Below, one piece after another: positions 25,501 through 36,959 of a stretch of DNA of 64,000 nucleotides. Numbering within the stretch: the stretch's first letter is position 1; each line of letters opens with the position of its first letter. The DNA comes from Paragonimus skrjabini miyazakii (Eukaryota > Platyhelminthes > Trematoda > Plagiorchiida > Troglotrematidae). The position numbers and the translations under genes were made by a program. The notes under the pieces were generated by a model, which had not been told where the DNA came from, did not search any database, and saw only the letters and a program-made list of their open reading frames with translations. The stretch is from assembly GCA_014338405.1 (NCBI GenBank), contig JTDE01021375.1:1-64000 (forward strand). Direction: 5' to 3'.

Positions 25501-28500
25501 AGAGTATAAGGTACGATTATGAGCAAGCTGAGCAACGCTTCGAGTTGGAAGTATCAGATGTCATAGTGTGAGCGATCCAAAGCAGGCTGCACATTACAAC
25601 CTACTTCAATTATAATGGGGTCACTCTTGATGGGCACAGTAACCGGGTAGCTCAACGGCGCTCTCTTATTCGCTCATCGGACTGCAGCGATATTAAAGAA
25701 TGGATATTTTGAGTTAAGTTGGCGTTGGTACAAGATATTAATAACAAAGTGACTCGGTGTCAACTCCCAGAAAAGCAACTGGTACCAGTAGAGAACTGAC
25801 AGAGAGAGTTTACTCGGTACTGAGATTCATAAAGTCAGTACCTCTCAGGAACACCCGTAAGTTGTAACCCGTCGTCGACAATGCCGTTTAGTAAGGATTT
25901 GATTGTGCTCAGTTTGCAGATATTCAGGTATTGCAACAGAAGAGAGGCAAAATGCTGCCGAACCGCGGATGAAAGAATTTAAAGCACCAAACGAGCGGCC
26001 GCCGTTGTTTAGTAGAGGCCAACACCACAATTTGTTCAGAAATAGATGCAAAGGTAGGTGAGCACCTAGTTTACGTTCACTGTTGTTTCGTTAGACGACT
26101 TAAGTGAAGTGCTCACCCCAGTGTAAAATTACGATCAATCTTATTCGAACCAAAGCAAGTTGGGTTCCTATTTGCTCGTTTACGATGCTCATTGCTCCTC
26201 ACATAAGGCCTCTTATTGAAACATGATTAGTGGACGTTTCTGGATTACTAGCTCGTTCTCCTTCAGGTAGCCATTTCTGCCACAATATTTGGTCCACGGA
26301 CGTGTACTTTTTGGCATGCGTGTCGTTCAGTGTGTCGGTAAGACCCTTGGTACTTCAGCACAGCAGTTACCAGCACCTTGCTCAGCAATTTTAATGACTT
26401 CCGTGACTTCATTCTGACCGAGAAATCTTAATAACTGGTTCATAGATTTGATTTTACAGAACAGTTATAGTGCTTTGGATTGTGACAACCTGGCACCACA
26501 CGTATTATTTACAAACCAATGTGGCTAAGCATTTGAGTATAGTAGTTTGTTCATAATGGATGTAAGGTCGATTGTGTGATGATCAACACGGTTGTCTCAT
26601 GAGAAGATAAAGCTTTGTTCCAATTCTGATTGTGGCAAGTGTTTGTTCTAAGGAAGAACTCTACTAAGAACGAAAGTCGAGTGCTTTTTTTAAAAAGATT
26701 TTTTCAAGAGGTTGGCTGAAATGTCAATCTAAATATCACAGTTGTGATCATATCTGCGAATGGCTGACGTTAACCAACTTCCGACTACTCATCAGTTTAA
26801 TGTTGGTTTGTCACAATCGATCATGTGAGCCACTTCCGGTGTTCTAGGATAAACCTTGCACTTTGGTGAGTGCAATAACTAGTCATTTCAGTGGTGGTCT
26901 ATGGATATGTATGTCGAACGAAAAACGGAAGCTCCAAACTATCGGTCTGTTGTCCATGGATGAACTATATGACTGCCGGAGGTGGTTTTACTATCACGCA
27001 TCACAGAGTACCTTTTTTTATGTGCAACTCGCTGAAATCATTCTAACACTTAACCACGAAAAGTTTTTTAAGATCCTCTTATTATTTATGGGTTAATAAC
27101 CAGAGTTGCAGCAGTTCTGTATGACCACTTCGATACACGTGACCTATCAGAAGCAGCTAGGAAGATGTAGTTCTTCTGTTCCGCTTCTGAATCTCGTTGC
27201 CTGTTTGTCGCAAGTGAATCAAAATGAGTTCATCATTACCATTATTACATCGGTGGTTGACATTGAGGTTTAACATATAACTGAGTGAAAGGAAACAACA
27301 TTTTGTCTAGAGGTAGGTTGAGTTCATTTTGTTCTCGCTTATAAGCATTGCTCAATTCTGCCGTGCAGTCGCAGATGATAGCACTCTTATATACGTGTTG
27401 TTCGGGCGTACCATAAGTCACTGATCTACACGGATCTACACAGTAGGACACTATTTCGATTAGTGGTCACGTTCCTTTGCTCATGTAGTGTAATAGCAAT
27501 GTTGATATTGGTGTTAGCAGTTTGTTCATCATTCAGTTTTGCCAGTTTACTCATCCATCGTTAGAAGTTCATCCCTAAAATATCACCTATTGTTTGTCAC
27601 TACTGTTCAACTTAAAGCACATCTCATTTTTTTATTGACCATGCCAATGCCACCTCCACTCGTAATGACCTTTCCATCACACAGTTGAGTCATGTGTCAT
27701 ATGTTCACTTGTTTACAGGAAGAAGGCAGTATCCACACTCATGACGCGATTTGTTGTGGACATTTCAGCAATTTTTTCCACTGAATCACTAAAAATAAAC
27801 TAGTATCGGTTGACTGTTATAATTCCGTTTAGTTACCTGCGCAAAAACTCAATACTGTGTGACCTTCTCTGTGTATTTCTAGTAGATAACTTTGGAAACC
27901 GAATTGTCTACGTTTTTTTAGTTTTCATCTATAACACAGTAATGTGATAAAAATCGCGCTGTTGGGATACTAAAGATTTTGAGAATACAACAGAAATCGA
28001 ACAAAGCTGAATCACAATTCAAAGTGACTACCAATATTTACGGTGATATTTTAGAGCAAACCTTGGTATTAAACAATGCACCTTACAGACTACTCTTTTA
28101 ATGACATCACATTTGTCGTCATAGTAGCTTTTACTTATTTTTTGTAAGTTGTGAATGGTTCGAGTCTTTGTACTGTCCTGATCCACTCGATTAAAATGTA
28201 ACAATAGTTTGTGTTATTGCTCAAGCAAGTTTCACTTTAGTTTTCCACTCGACCTTATTTGGACCCATAGCAGACCACTAAGGACAGTTCATCGCGGTCA
28301 GGATGTATCTTCTGTTGTGCTGTAAATTTGGGTAACATCGGTACAGTTTTACGTTTTAATCCTGTTTCTCGTATTGCAACTTGTATTCTTTAAACTGAAC
28401 ATCTGAGTCTAACTGTTTTATTTATGCATTGTTGATTGTTCAGCAGATTTCTGAAGTTGGTTCTCATTAACTAGTGATTTGTATGCAACTCTAGTTTTTC

Positions 28501-31500
28501 TGAAGTCGTTAAGCGGTGTAACTATTCTCATTAATATATTCTTATTAAAAATATATTTTCAAAACCACCGAATTCCACTGCAAAGTTGTGGTTAAGGAAC
28601 TGTTTACTCTGTAATAAACATAAGCTTCAGAAGACTTGTGCTCTGCACAAACTTGAAAGATACATGTGGCTTGTGGGAGGCATCCCTCAAAATAGATTTA
28701 TGAAAATAGATTAAAGAACTAGGTTCAACTCTGATCGACCGACCATCCTATTCGAGATCGAGGACTGAACTATTGTTGAACATCTGGTGGCCACATTAGT
28801 ATGGAGGTTCTCACTTACTAGAATAGATGTGACGTTCGCCAAGGCATACTTTGATGAGTTAGGCAGGATTGTTAACATTCTTAAAAACAATACGCCATAC
28901 TGTGATTGGTTCAATCGTTTCCTGTGTTAACACCACGTTACGCCATGTGGATGATTACACCTAAACGGGGCGTTGCTGTTCTGTCAAATTGTTATGGATG
29001 ATCAAATCGGAGTCGCGATTATTCCAATACTCGACACGGTTATTAGATACGGCCACGCCCCAATGCTTATGGATTACGGACAAGACAGGCGACCGGATGA
29101 GTCAACACTCAACGAAATTTAGTTAACGGACGAGAAATGATGAGCAAAACTCCACGACAGTAAGCGCCAGTTACACGCACAAAACTAGGCAGAAATGCAC
29201 ATGACATACAAAAGAAAACCACCCCTGTGTTGTGGACTGGGTTTCTGGTTCATAAACGCAACCGAGATCGCGTGCGAGTTGGACAATGAAGATCTTACTT
29301 TGTTGAACGACTTTCTCGCTACATTGGTGCCGTATCCTGAACACAACTCGATGAAGTTGTTGTGGACAAGCGACGAGTTCAGCGTGCAACAGACTGAAAG
29401 GTGAGACAGCTTTTGACAACACTGGGACCACTGCTCATTGAACGGGCAAAGGCCGTGTATGCCATGAGTAAATGGACAAAACCTGCAACCGCGTATCAAG
29501 AAACACAGATGACACTGATTCAGGAATTTACAGAGAATCAAGATCGGCAGTGGACAATGAATTGTTTCCATGGCACCAATTTTCGTCAACAATTATTCCG
29601 GCAGTTGACGTTGGGTCTACCGCAAGTGGACGAGAAAACGAAGAATAGATCAGTCAAGGAGCGATCCATCCAGTGCTTGTCGCAGGAATTGCAGAAGAAG
29701 GTTGGAATGGCCGAGTCTCATGGAATCACAAATATCGAATGACCGGTCGGAATCGCGTCTACCCGTACAGACGGAAGTCGAATGGCCAGAAGTCAGTGAT
29801 CTCGAGAGGAAAATTGGGCAACTGACGAAAACAGTGGAAAGTTAGAAAACGAGTCTGAAATCAAGAAGAGTACAAGTTGGATAGGCACATGAACAACCAC
29901 ATCATAGTCGTTGTTTTGTTTGTAACGGTGTGGGACACTGCTTGCTGTTGCCCTAACGAATATTTTCCTTGTTTTTTGTGATACCGGGTTGTCATGGTGA
30001 CGTTCCACAGGTGAAAGTGCTGATAGAGTGAGAACAAAAGATCGTGGGCGAAGTGTCAATTATAAGCAAATACAAGGATTACCCGTTAAGTCCGGTAACT
30101 GGAATGTATTCGTGGCCGGAGGGACGGCTTTGAAGGTACTGGGGACTCAGAATGTTGAAAGCCAGATAGGTGGTACCAGGCTACGACAAGTAATGCTAGT
30201 AATCAACAATGTAAAACAGACGATAATAGGTGTCGATATGTTGCTTCAGCCAGAGGCAAACAGAGACCTGGAAAAGAGCGAGCTACATGTTAATGGTGAT
30301 GTCATGAAATTCTCTCGCGAAGAGATGAAGGAGCAATACGGAGTGGGTAAGGTCGCTGTGCAATCTCCACCAAAATGCTCGTTTCTAGCCACCAAACAGT
30401 GCGTTGATGAGTTCGCTTATCTATTCACTAGTGCGGATGACTAGTATGGATTCTGCATTTGGATGGAACATTCGACAGACCTGTAACCAGGCATGGGCTA
30501 CAGACCAATATACCGAAAGATACCTTTCAAGTTGATTTCAGAAGTGGAGAAGCAGTTGGAGTAGATGCTGAAAGTGAAATAATTCAATGGACAAGCAGCC
30601 CACTTATAAACGGGCATCAGAAAATGGGATTTTCCGGACGAATCTTAAGTCGATCATATGTAGGTTTTTATACAGTGCAGGAATTGTTAATTCCGCAAAA
30701 TCCTTTATCAGATTTGTTCTTGTCCCGTCACCGAGAGGTGCGTTTTGGTCATTTTTAGGGATAACAGCAATTTGATTTGCCATTCCATTCCCACGTAATA
30801 CCGTTTCTCCTTGTTTGGTAACTGTGGCCATTTTCTCCAGAATTGGACAGCATAGCGACTCCATTCCCTTGAGTTTGAAATATCCCATTCACACACCATG
30901 TGCTTGTATCTGCGTCGTTCTAGCCACAGAAACCTTCTTGTCAGGTTCCGTTTATTCGCTCTCCTGACTGAAAGAGGTCTGAAGCATTCACAGCATTAAA
31001 TAAAATGAGGTTTTAATTAGGCACAAAAATTAAGGTCGGACCTAGAGCCAGGAAAGTTTTGCGGAACCGGCTGATGAACAGTTTGGGCGAACTTTATCTG
31101 AGGCAAAGGTACTAACCACAAGGCTAATTATACTGATTCTGACGGTCAGTAGCTTCCTAATCTTGCATGTGTATATGACGTCTTTGAGAAACTTACGTAA
31201 TAAGCATGTTCAGTTTCTTTGGTTTGTCAAAGTTTGCCATCGAACAATCTAGTTTGGCTTTTGCTTAGTCTTTCTAAAGATCCCCCATGTTATAATAGCT
31301 TTAAGATCAACACATGTTTACATAGAGGAATATGTGATAAAGTTTTTTTTATAGAATTTTGTGTACTTCACCACTTTACTATAAGCCTTTGGTTGATCCA
31401 TTAAACTTGTGAACATATAAGTGTTCGATTTTTGTAGGTCTACTGAAAAAGTGGTCCACAGTGGGTTACTTCACCGTTGTTCTGCAGCTCAGTGTAGCAT

Positions 31501-32106
31501 GTCGTAATATTGAACGATGCAGTTTTGTAAGCATACTCTTGTGGTCACATTGGTCCCGTTTGCAAGCAAAGGAATAAGTCACACCAGTATCGATTGCGTA
31601 TCCAATTTAAGTTTCCAGAGTGTGAAAACGTTTTCGCTGGATCAAGTTTCTTTGTGTCCTTCAATTCTCACAGATAGTCATTGAATTAATCAGATGCTTG
31701 ATTTCCTCCATTCTCTATGTTTCAGTTCTAGTGAATCTGAGTACTGTCTCAGTTGACTCACTGAAACCTTTCCACCTTCGTTAAACCTGATCACCAATCA
31801 ACTGTTTTCGTCTTTCATAATGGTAGATTGGCGGTCCGTGTCGGTAACACCGTCCACGATTTGATCGAACTGGTTGAGATCGAATTACAGGAGCCAACCG
31901 GCTGGTCCGTGCTCCCACTCAGCTGGCCGGATGGGTCCCCGGTTCGAACTTTTCTGCTACAGTTAGCCATTCTGGCCAATCATCAGAACGGTAGGGACAC
32001 CCATTTACGTGCAATCCGCTTACACAGTCCAATTCAACACCGAGGACTTGATGTACTCTGCCCATTTGACAGCCAAGATGGTCGAGGGTTCATGTCGATC
32101 AGATAG
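16533..32106 (+). CDS. ANAPC10: Anaphase-promoting complex subunit 10 (APC10/DOC1), three exons, complete
   Basis: Coding exons are 16533-16625, 23043-23257 and 31827-32106 (TAG stop). Phases are exact: exon 1 ends in phase 0, exon 2 leaves two bases, and exon 3 supplies the third. The product is 195 residues, against 185 in human. Exon 2 and exon 3 form the DOC domain, a jelly-roll fold that helps the APC/C ubiquitin ligase hold substrate degrons with CDC20/CDH1. Near-identical blocks are AIWSLSSCKPG, TYWQSDG-like TFWQSDGPQPH, DYKADESYTPS and LANHQNGRDTHLR. The protein ends MSIR, keeping the C-terminal Ile-Arg tail that docks on APC3/CDC27. The N-terminal 31 residues are lineage-specific, with one Pro-Pro segment as in human. 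The introns are 6.4 and 8.6 kb and full of mobile-element debris. Confidence 0.96.
16980..17290 (+). mobile_element. Penelope-like element reverse-transcriptase fragment
   Basis: SLKETVNVVNKII, then LLFTLYMKFFFSGRVYNQIY and VVTMGSSLGSVSATI follow the PLE pattern (LF.NVPL.ETVDII ... F.FNG..Y.Q..GVAMGSPLGP.LA). The fragment lies in ANAPC10 intron 1 in the gene orientation. No YxDD is visible downstream. Confidence 0.6.
17300..20900. other. ANAPC10 intron 1, unassigned
   Basis: No protein similarity. A phrase 'tgttgcacgccgtga' (19523-19537) recurs at about 48339-48353, hinting at a dispersed repeat. Confidence 0.4.
20902..20922. repeat. TA dinucleotide microsatellite
   Basis: About ten TA units in ANAPC10 intron 1. 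Confidence 0.9.
21405..21475 (-). repeat. Degenerate tRNA-like repeat arm
   Basis: 'cttcgactagattcgaaaca' (21424-21443) is a diverged version of the left arm of the tRNA-like foldback at 57931-58105 ('cttcggctggattcgaacca'). No folded partner is seen here. Confidence 0.4.
22190..22565 (+). repeat. SINE-like repeat with hammerhead ribozyme motif, copy 2 (best)
   Basis: It shares the leading block with copy 1 ('gtctcctctcgagacggtcg', 22230-22249) and the A-box-like 'agtgatgcagtggtgaac'. 'ggagttctagtctcggcagt' sits where a degenerate B box would be. The hammerhead-like segment is at 22400-22447. The copy ends near 'ctactactcatcagtaatta'. It lies in ANAPC10 intron 1, sense to the gene. Confidence 0.75.
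22400..22447 (+). ncRNA. Type I hammerhead ribozyme motif
   Basis: Order: stem I strand GCACTA (22400-22405), core CTGACGA (22406-22412), three extra bases GTT, stem II GCTCT-AACA-AGAGC (22416-22429), core GAAA (22430-22433), stem III palindrome ACTC/GAGT with no loop (22433-22440), cleavage triplet GTC (22439-22441), stem I partner TAGTGC (22442-22447). All catalytic bases are present. The zero-loop stem III would need to work as a dimer, and the GTT insertion before stem II may impair it. Schistosome SINE-like Sm-alpha hammerheads have the same CTGACGAG core. Confidence 0.7.
23043..23257 (+). CDS. ANAPC10: ANAPC10 exon 2, first half of the DOC domain
   Basis: The exon is preceded by a CA-rich acceptor (cacacacacag), which is unusual in lacking a T-rich tract. 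It encodes VRDVCRNAIWSLSSCKPG through DYKADESYTPS and ends at donor gtaagt. The block matches human APC10 almost position for position, including the WSLSSCKPG strand and the WQSDG ligand-loop segment. Confidence 0.96.
23258..24747. other. ANAPC10 intron 2, proximal part
   Basis: Nothing recognised. Confidence 0.45.
24748..24940 (-). mobile_element. Penelope-like element 3' end fragment (GIY-YIG end)
   Basis: Nucleotide similarity to the minus-strand block 44344-44540 and the reverse complement of 45085-45272 runs across the whole stretch (for example 'agacaaactgcctgag' against 'agacaaactgcgtgag'). It is the carboxy end of the PLE endonuclease, decayed. Confidence 0.5.
25010..25400 (-). repeat. 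SINE-like repeat with mutated hammerhead, copy 3
   Basis: Reverse-complement copy. 'gtgttgaccactgcaccatt' (25169-25188) is the complement of the A-box core. The block 'ctaggacttctctccaagtt' (25322-25341) matches the family 5' block. The extension to 25400 resembles the 7210-7265 region of copy 1. Confidence 0.7.
25076..25119 (-). ncRNA. Mutated hammerhead motif (inactive)
   Basis: The minus strand reads CCACTA, CTAACGA, GCTCT-AACA-AGAGC, AAAA, TTCGAGT, G. Stem II lies directly against both core halves, the ideal spacing, unlike copy 2. The core has G-to-A changes (CTGACGA to CTAACGA, GAAA to AAAA), and the cleavage triplet is GTG, so it should not cleave. Confidence 0.55.
26500..26800 (+). 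repeat. SINE-like repeat with decayed hammerhead, copy 4
   Basis: 'gatgatcaacacggttgtct' (26579-26598) and 'ctgattgtggcaagtgtttg' match the family core. 'aagaacgaaagtcgagtgct' (26666-26685) retains GAAA and GAGTGC of the hammerhead 3' half, while the 5' half is rearranged. It ends 'cgactactcatcagttt' as copy 2 does. Confidence 0.65.
26801..29189. other. ANAPC10 intron 2, middle part
   Basis: AT-rich, with no coding similarity. The last few hundred bases may belong to the 5' part of the LTR element that follows, but no long terminal repeat pair was found by eye. Confidence 0.4.
29190..30760 (+). mobile_element. LTR-retrotransposon-like gag and protease remnant
   Basis: Plus-strand frames give LTLLNDFLATLVPYPEHNS, KWTKPATAYQETQMTLIQEF, NFRQQLFRQLTLGLPQ, then a zinc-knuckle-like CFVCNGVGHC (about 29912-29941). 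A 138-residue open frame follows (30028-30444) with TALKVLGTQNVESQIGGTRL and IIGVDMLLQPEANRDLEK, typical of a retroviral-type aspartic protease second half. No RT is seen after it. The clade is undetermined; the frames are broken in the gag part. It sits in ANAPC10 intron 2. Confidence 0.55.
30761..31826. other. ANAPC10 intron 2, distal part
   Basis: Nothing recognised up to the exon 3 acceptor. Confidence 0.45.
31827..32106 (+). CDS. ANAPC10: ANAPC10 exon 3, second half of the DOC domain and IR tail
   Basis: The acceptor is 'aatggtag'. The exon starts RLAVRVGNTVHDL and includes EPTGWSVLPL, RTFLLQLAILANHQNGRD and THLRAIRLHSP, then a divergent linker and the terminal MSIR. The linker before the tail is the least conserved part, as in other species. 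A candidate poly(A) signal ATTAAA lies at 32315-32320. Confidence 0.96.
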
Positions 32107-35100
32107 TGGTTGTGTACGTTACGAGAGACCCTCTTTTTCACTTCCCGACCGAACATTACCAAAGTGTGTACGGACCCATCATTTGTTTGTATATATGTTA
32201 CTTATACCTCTTGATTTTCAGTTTCAGTTGATTTGTACAGGCACTGTGTGAAAACATATTTTTTGCCAATTTCATTTTTTGCATTAATGATTTGACATCG
32301 GCCTTTCGTTGTCGATTAAAGTGACCTCTTGTACTTCGATTTCTAACTAACATCTATAAAAAAAATCGATCAGCAATGCCTTTTTCATACTATTTCTCAA
32401 TTCCCTGATTACACCACATTTGTTGAGTGATTCCACAAGGCTGATGGTCGCATCTCTTGTGGCTTATGGGACCGGATTAATAGTCGTTGTTTGTTTGAAT
32501 GTCTCTGGTGAGATAATCATGGTCCATCAGGTTTTGCTTCGATTTACCTTTCAATTAGGATTGGTGCGCAAGATATCTGAACAAGCGACTTATGTGTACA
32601 AACTGAAGGTCGTAGATACTCGCTTTATAGCGCCGTATGAGTATGTGTTCTGTGGCAGAGCGATTGATCGGTTTTTTTTATTCGTGTGAATTGGATTGGA
32701 TGGATTAAGCACTATAAAATGCTATCATCACTCGACTTACAACCGTGGACGCTGTCTGCCAACTTGATCAGCGTGCAGCTTGGTATGCTTTGTCCCGGAT
32801 AATCATACTTAAGAGGAACAGTGCACATTAATATGAGCTTTGGAAACACTGAAATCTAAAGAATGTAACAGTTCTTATCTTTTTTGTGTATCGACTCTTC
32901 AAGATGTTATGATGTACGCACAGCAGTCCGGATCACGTGACAGTGAATAATGGTATGGAAGTGACATTGGTCACATGTAGACAGAAAACAAAAACATCAA
33001 CTTGCTAGTATTCGAAACCTTCGCACATTCGTCTACATCCTCACCGTCCATGGTAAACGAACTTTAGCCATCGATTCGAGACAATTGTATAGGTTTGTGG
33101 TGACATCAGGGAATGGAAAGACCTTCTGTTAATCACGCATTCATTAGCGAGGTTTGTTCTCAGTAAAATGATCTGAACTCGAAATATGCGTCAGTTCCAT
33201 CAGATCACAGTAGAAAGCGTCATATGGTAAAGGTTGGCTCAGACAACATGTGTGATGCGGAACAATGATGCCCACTACGCCATCCTGCGTTTGATTCTAA
33301 TAAGATCGCGTAGTGTTTGACCGCTCCGTTCCCTGTGTATACGTCCGTCGTAACAGTTTGTCACCGAGGGTTTGTTTTGTCTGACGCGTGTCTCCGCTGT
33401 CAAATACACGCAGTGGTAATCTTTATGGTGAATGTCGGGGGGACTTTTCTACAAGTCTATGTACCTCCAGCAGGTAAGGGCGTAAGGCTGTATGTCACAT
33501 TACCTCACATTGGAAGATGCGTGCATGCATTAGCATTCATGCAATGAAATTCTGATAAATCACAACGGTCTTAGAACGCTCTGCTAACTTTTCGGATCCG
33601 GTACTGAACCAGTCGAAGTTTGCTCGATATAAAGTCGGCCCTTAATTTTCACTGCTCTATCACATTCGCCCCGTCATAACTAATTGTTTTCATCACTGTG
33701 TGGAGTCCACTACTTATACTGGTAACTTGGACGTATTAAGTGTTTATTATTCTTTTGTTATTACACCTTAGATTTACCGTCTTTGCATTCCGGTTATCGC
33801 CCTTCCTACGCTGCTTAGAGTGTTGCTGTTTACGTTTGCTCATTTCTGTTTGATTCTTTGCCGTTTGACAGGCGGACATTAAATTTGCATGCTTCCACTG
33901 ATATTTAAAAAAATACCTTTGCTTGTTTGGTTGATTCACGTTCGAAATATCTTTGACTGTGATTATTTCCGTTGGTACCATATAGAGACCTTATGTCCAT
34001 GTGTTATGTTAAATGACGCGTCGCTAGTGTGTATGGCATGAATCGAAAGTTCGGAAACTAATGACCAGTTCTCAACGCCCGGAAGCCGGAACTGACTATT
34101 GGAAACGTGTCTATGCACTGGGCGGGACTTGCAAAGAAATAGGTGATGCATTTCTGCCGACATATGTGGATACACGTCAGACGTGCAAAATAGTGTTTGC
34201 ATTCGTGATTGTGTACTTTCACACACCTTGTTCCCAGACCATCACAACAGTCTCGTTAATCATATGATCGTCTTGTTTTAGTGGACTTCCTCGATCATAC
34301 TCTCCTTAATATTAACCCCCTAGTCTTTTTATGCTGACTTAGTTGTATGAATCGTATAGAAGTAGCCTTTGAGCAGTATTTCTCAAAAGGAAGTAGCAAA
34401 TATATTATCGTTGATTTTACTTGGGCTTAACTAAGATGTCTCCCACACGTTCCGACATTCTTGAGATTTACTGTCAAGTGCTTCTGTTGTCAGCCTTGGT
34501 TACTCTCTCCACAGTGTGTCGTGCGCACCCACTGTTTTTTGCAACGTTTAATGTATCAATAGTCGGTCCGATGATGTGAACGAACGTTTGTTCAGACGAC
34601 TACAGCTGAATTCACTGACTGTTTTCACGTAGCTCTAGTCGCATCATCCTAGCAACATCTTTCAAAATAATCCATCTTGTATTAATTATTTTCTTGACGT
34701 TTACGTTTGCATTCAAGTGTTCTATGTGAATAAGTAAATATAACCTTACTTGATTTCCTATACTTTTATACACCATATATGTACGGAGCTTTGTGTACTA
34801 CTGTGGTGTCAACCTAACGTTAGTTCCGAGAAGACTTAAGTTTGGACACAGCGTTTCTTAGTGTTTTTACTCCTCGATCTGATCTGTTTCTGTTCGGCTT
34901 GGTCGTACACACAAAATGGGTTTTCAACCAAAATGAGCAGCCCATCGTCAACAGTCGGGTAAAAGTGTACTTCGGTTTTTACCGTGCAAAATGGTGACCC
35001 GAATCGTAGGTCCACCTCAGAACATCACTGACAACAGACCTTATGAAATGAGCAAAATTGATTTTGTGTCTTCATCATTATCAGCGACAATCACCTCTAC

Positions 35101-36290
35101 TGACTTACAACCCGGGCACCTATCCGATTTGGAAAATTACTTTGTCTTGTTGGTCCTCGATGCTTCGGGGCTCTCGTCCGTTATTTGCCTTTATTTGCTA
35201 TCGACAATCGTGTCAATCTTACGTAAATTTTGAAATCAAAGTATTGAGCAGCAGCTATACAAAGTAGTGGTGTCGCAATCTATTTTGTATCGTTTGGAAT
35301 ATTCTTGAATCGCCCAGACGTGGAAAGTCAGACGAATTGTCCGCACGGATGCTCGTTCACTTTTTCTTCTTGTGAGCGGAGGCGAGAAGCGTTGAATTGA
35401 CAAGCCCTGATGAACCAATTATCCACAGCGATTGCAGCAACCACTTACAGCGACATACTCGTGAGTTCAATCCCTTGCGACCCCCGTATGCTCCTGTACC
35501 ATTTCTGGAAACTGGTTTTGGTATCGGGCACTGGTTTTGTTTATAAATTTACTATGACTGTGGATCATGTGACCTGTGAATATGTAGATAATTTGCCTTG
35601 CTGTACCCCTTAGCTTTTTGGTAGCATGCCGTTAATTTGGTACACAAACTGTACTCTCTATGCGCCCGATCAGTTCGATTGTCCCTCGCTGCGAATAGAT
35701 TTGTTTTTTCGTGTATGAATTCGCTTTAGTCTGGTGGTTCATTTTTTTAGCTGTTTCAACCTTCGAAAGTTTAACATATTAAACCGATAAATACACTTCA
35801 ACTTCAGCTTGCTACTTTGTTTATACCGCTTGACGTAAGTCAACTGGCAACACAGCTCGTTGCTTCGCCCGACCACGTGAGTCTACAAAGAACCATGGAT
35901 GTCACATCGCCAGCACGTTGACTAGTGGTTGAGAAGACCGACCTGATTGTGACACGGGCGCATTCGTTTGGTCTGTGTTGACAAGCCCACGTCCCTGAGC
36001 CTCAGGCAGACGAATAGAACCAGCAGTTAACCGCTTGACGGTAGTCCGTCCCGGAACATGGTGTGCTAGTTCGGATACCGGATGCGTTACTAATTAAGGA
36101 AATGGTCGTGAGCTTTGCCCAATTTACCTCTCCCGCAGTTATTTGTTCCGGTTCGGTTAAATGTCTGGCTGACTTGCGTAGGTGGCGTGTTTTGCTACAC
36201 TAAGTCCAATCGCACGATTACGGTGCACAAGCCGGACGTGAGCTGATTGGATCTACTGTGGGTCGGTTTATGGGTGTTCGCGTTCCATTT
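32107..36290. other. Intergenic, no gene recognised
   Basis: The ANAPC10 3' UTR, with a possible ATTAAA signal at 32315-32320, starts the stretch. The rest shows no recognisable protein or element. Confidence 0.45.
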
Positions 36291-36539
36291 CACGTGATGG
36301 ATTTGGCGTAAAATGCCCTGAATATCTGCTGCGGCCTAGTGGTTGATGTGGCGTTTGTCCATACGTTCCGATTTAAGCAGTCGGTTATCACATGACCTGG
36401 GCTGTCTGCTTTGGTTCTGAAAATCAACCTACGCACCGGCATGGCCTAAGTGCATGTCACGTGAGCTGGCACGTGTTTGGATTGTGTTGGCACTTCGCCG
36501 ACTGCCTCCATTGTATTTGGACAACAAACCCGTCACGTG
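36291..36539. promoter_or_regulatory. Cluster of CACGTG E-box-like sites
   Basis: CACGTG occurs at 36291, 36458, 36470 and 36534, with another at 35874, in a locally GC-richer stretch. No gene start is recognised next to it. It may be a retroelement LTR or a chance cluster. Confidence 0.25.
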
Positions 36540-36959
36540 GTGTGCATGTTTATGGACGAGGAAAACGCGGCCTCTAAATTAAGCACCTTAAAGTGACATG
36601 AACGTGTCAATTCACAAGGCATTCAAACGAACGAGTATATTAATAGTGGGCTTCCCTATTGAATGTAAAATGGCTATTCAACTAGCGGTCACAGAACATC
36701 TGCTGATTAGGATTTCCAATCCTGGTGAACTTTTGACTACCACAGTGAATATGGGTATTCACCAGTCGTACAACAGTTAGTGTATGTATTCACCTGAACA
36801 TTTCGTCTTAGTCCTCTCCAGATTCCCGTAGAATTCATAAGTCAATTTTGCAAACAGCTGTTTTCGGTCATTCTCATCATGCTTTTACAATTACATAGGG
36901 TAAGTGCGAATTATATATGAAAATTATAATGTGTCAAATAGGTCTAACAAAATCACAGG

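Noticed and set aside
29090..29125. Hammerhead-like string GGATGAGT...ACTC...CGAAA
   Set aside because: The core reads CGGATGA rather than CTGATGA, three extra bases separate stem II from GAAA, and there is no matching stem I or cleavage triplet.
29185..29592. 135-residue minus-strand open frame
   Set aside because: It is antisense to the LTR gag-like frames, has no recognisable domain, and is best explained as a shadow.
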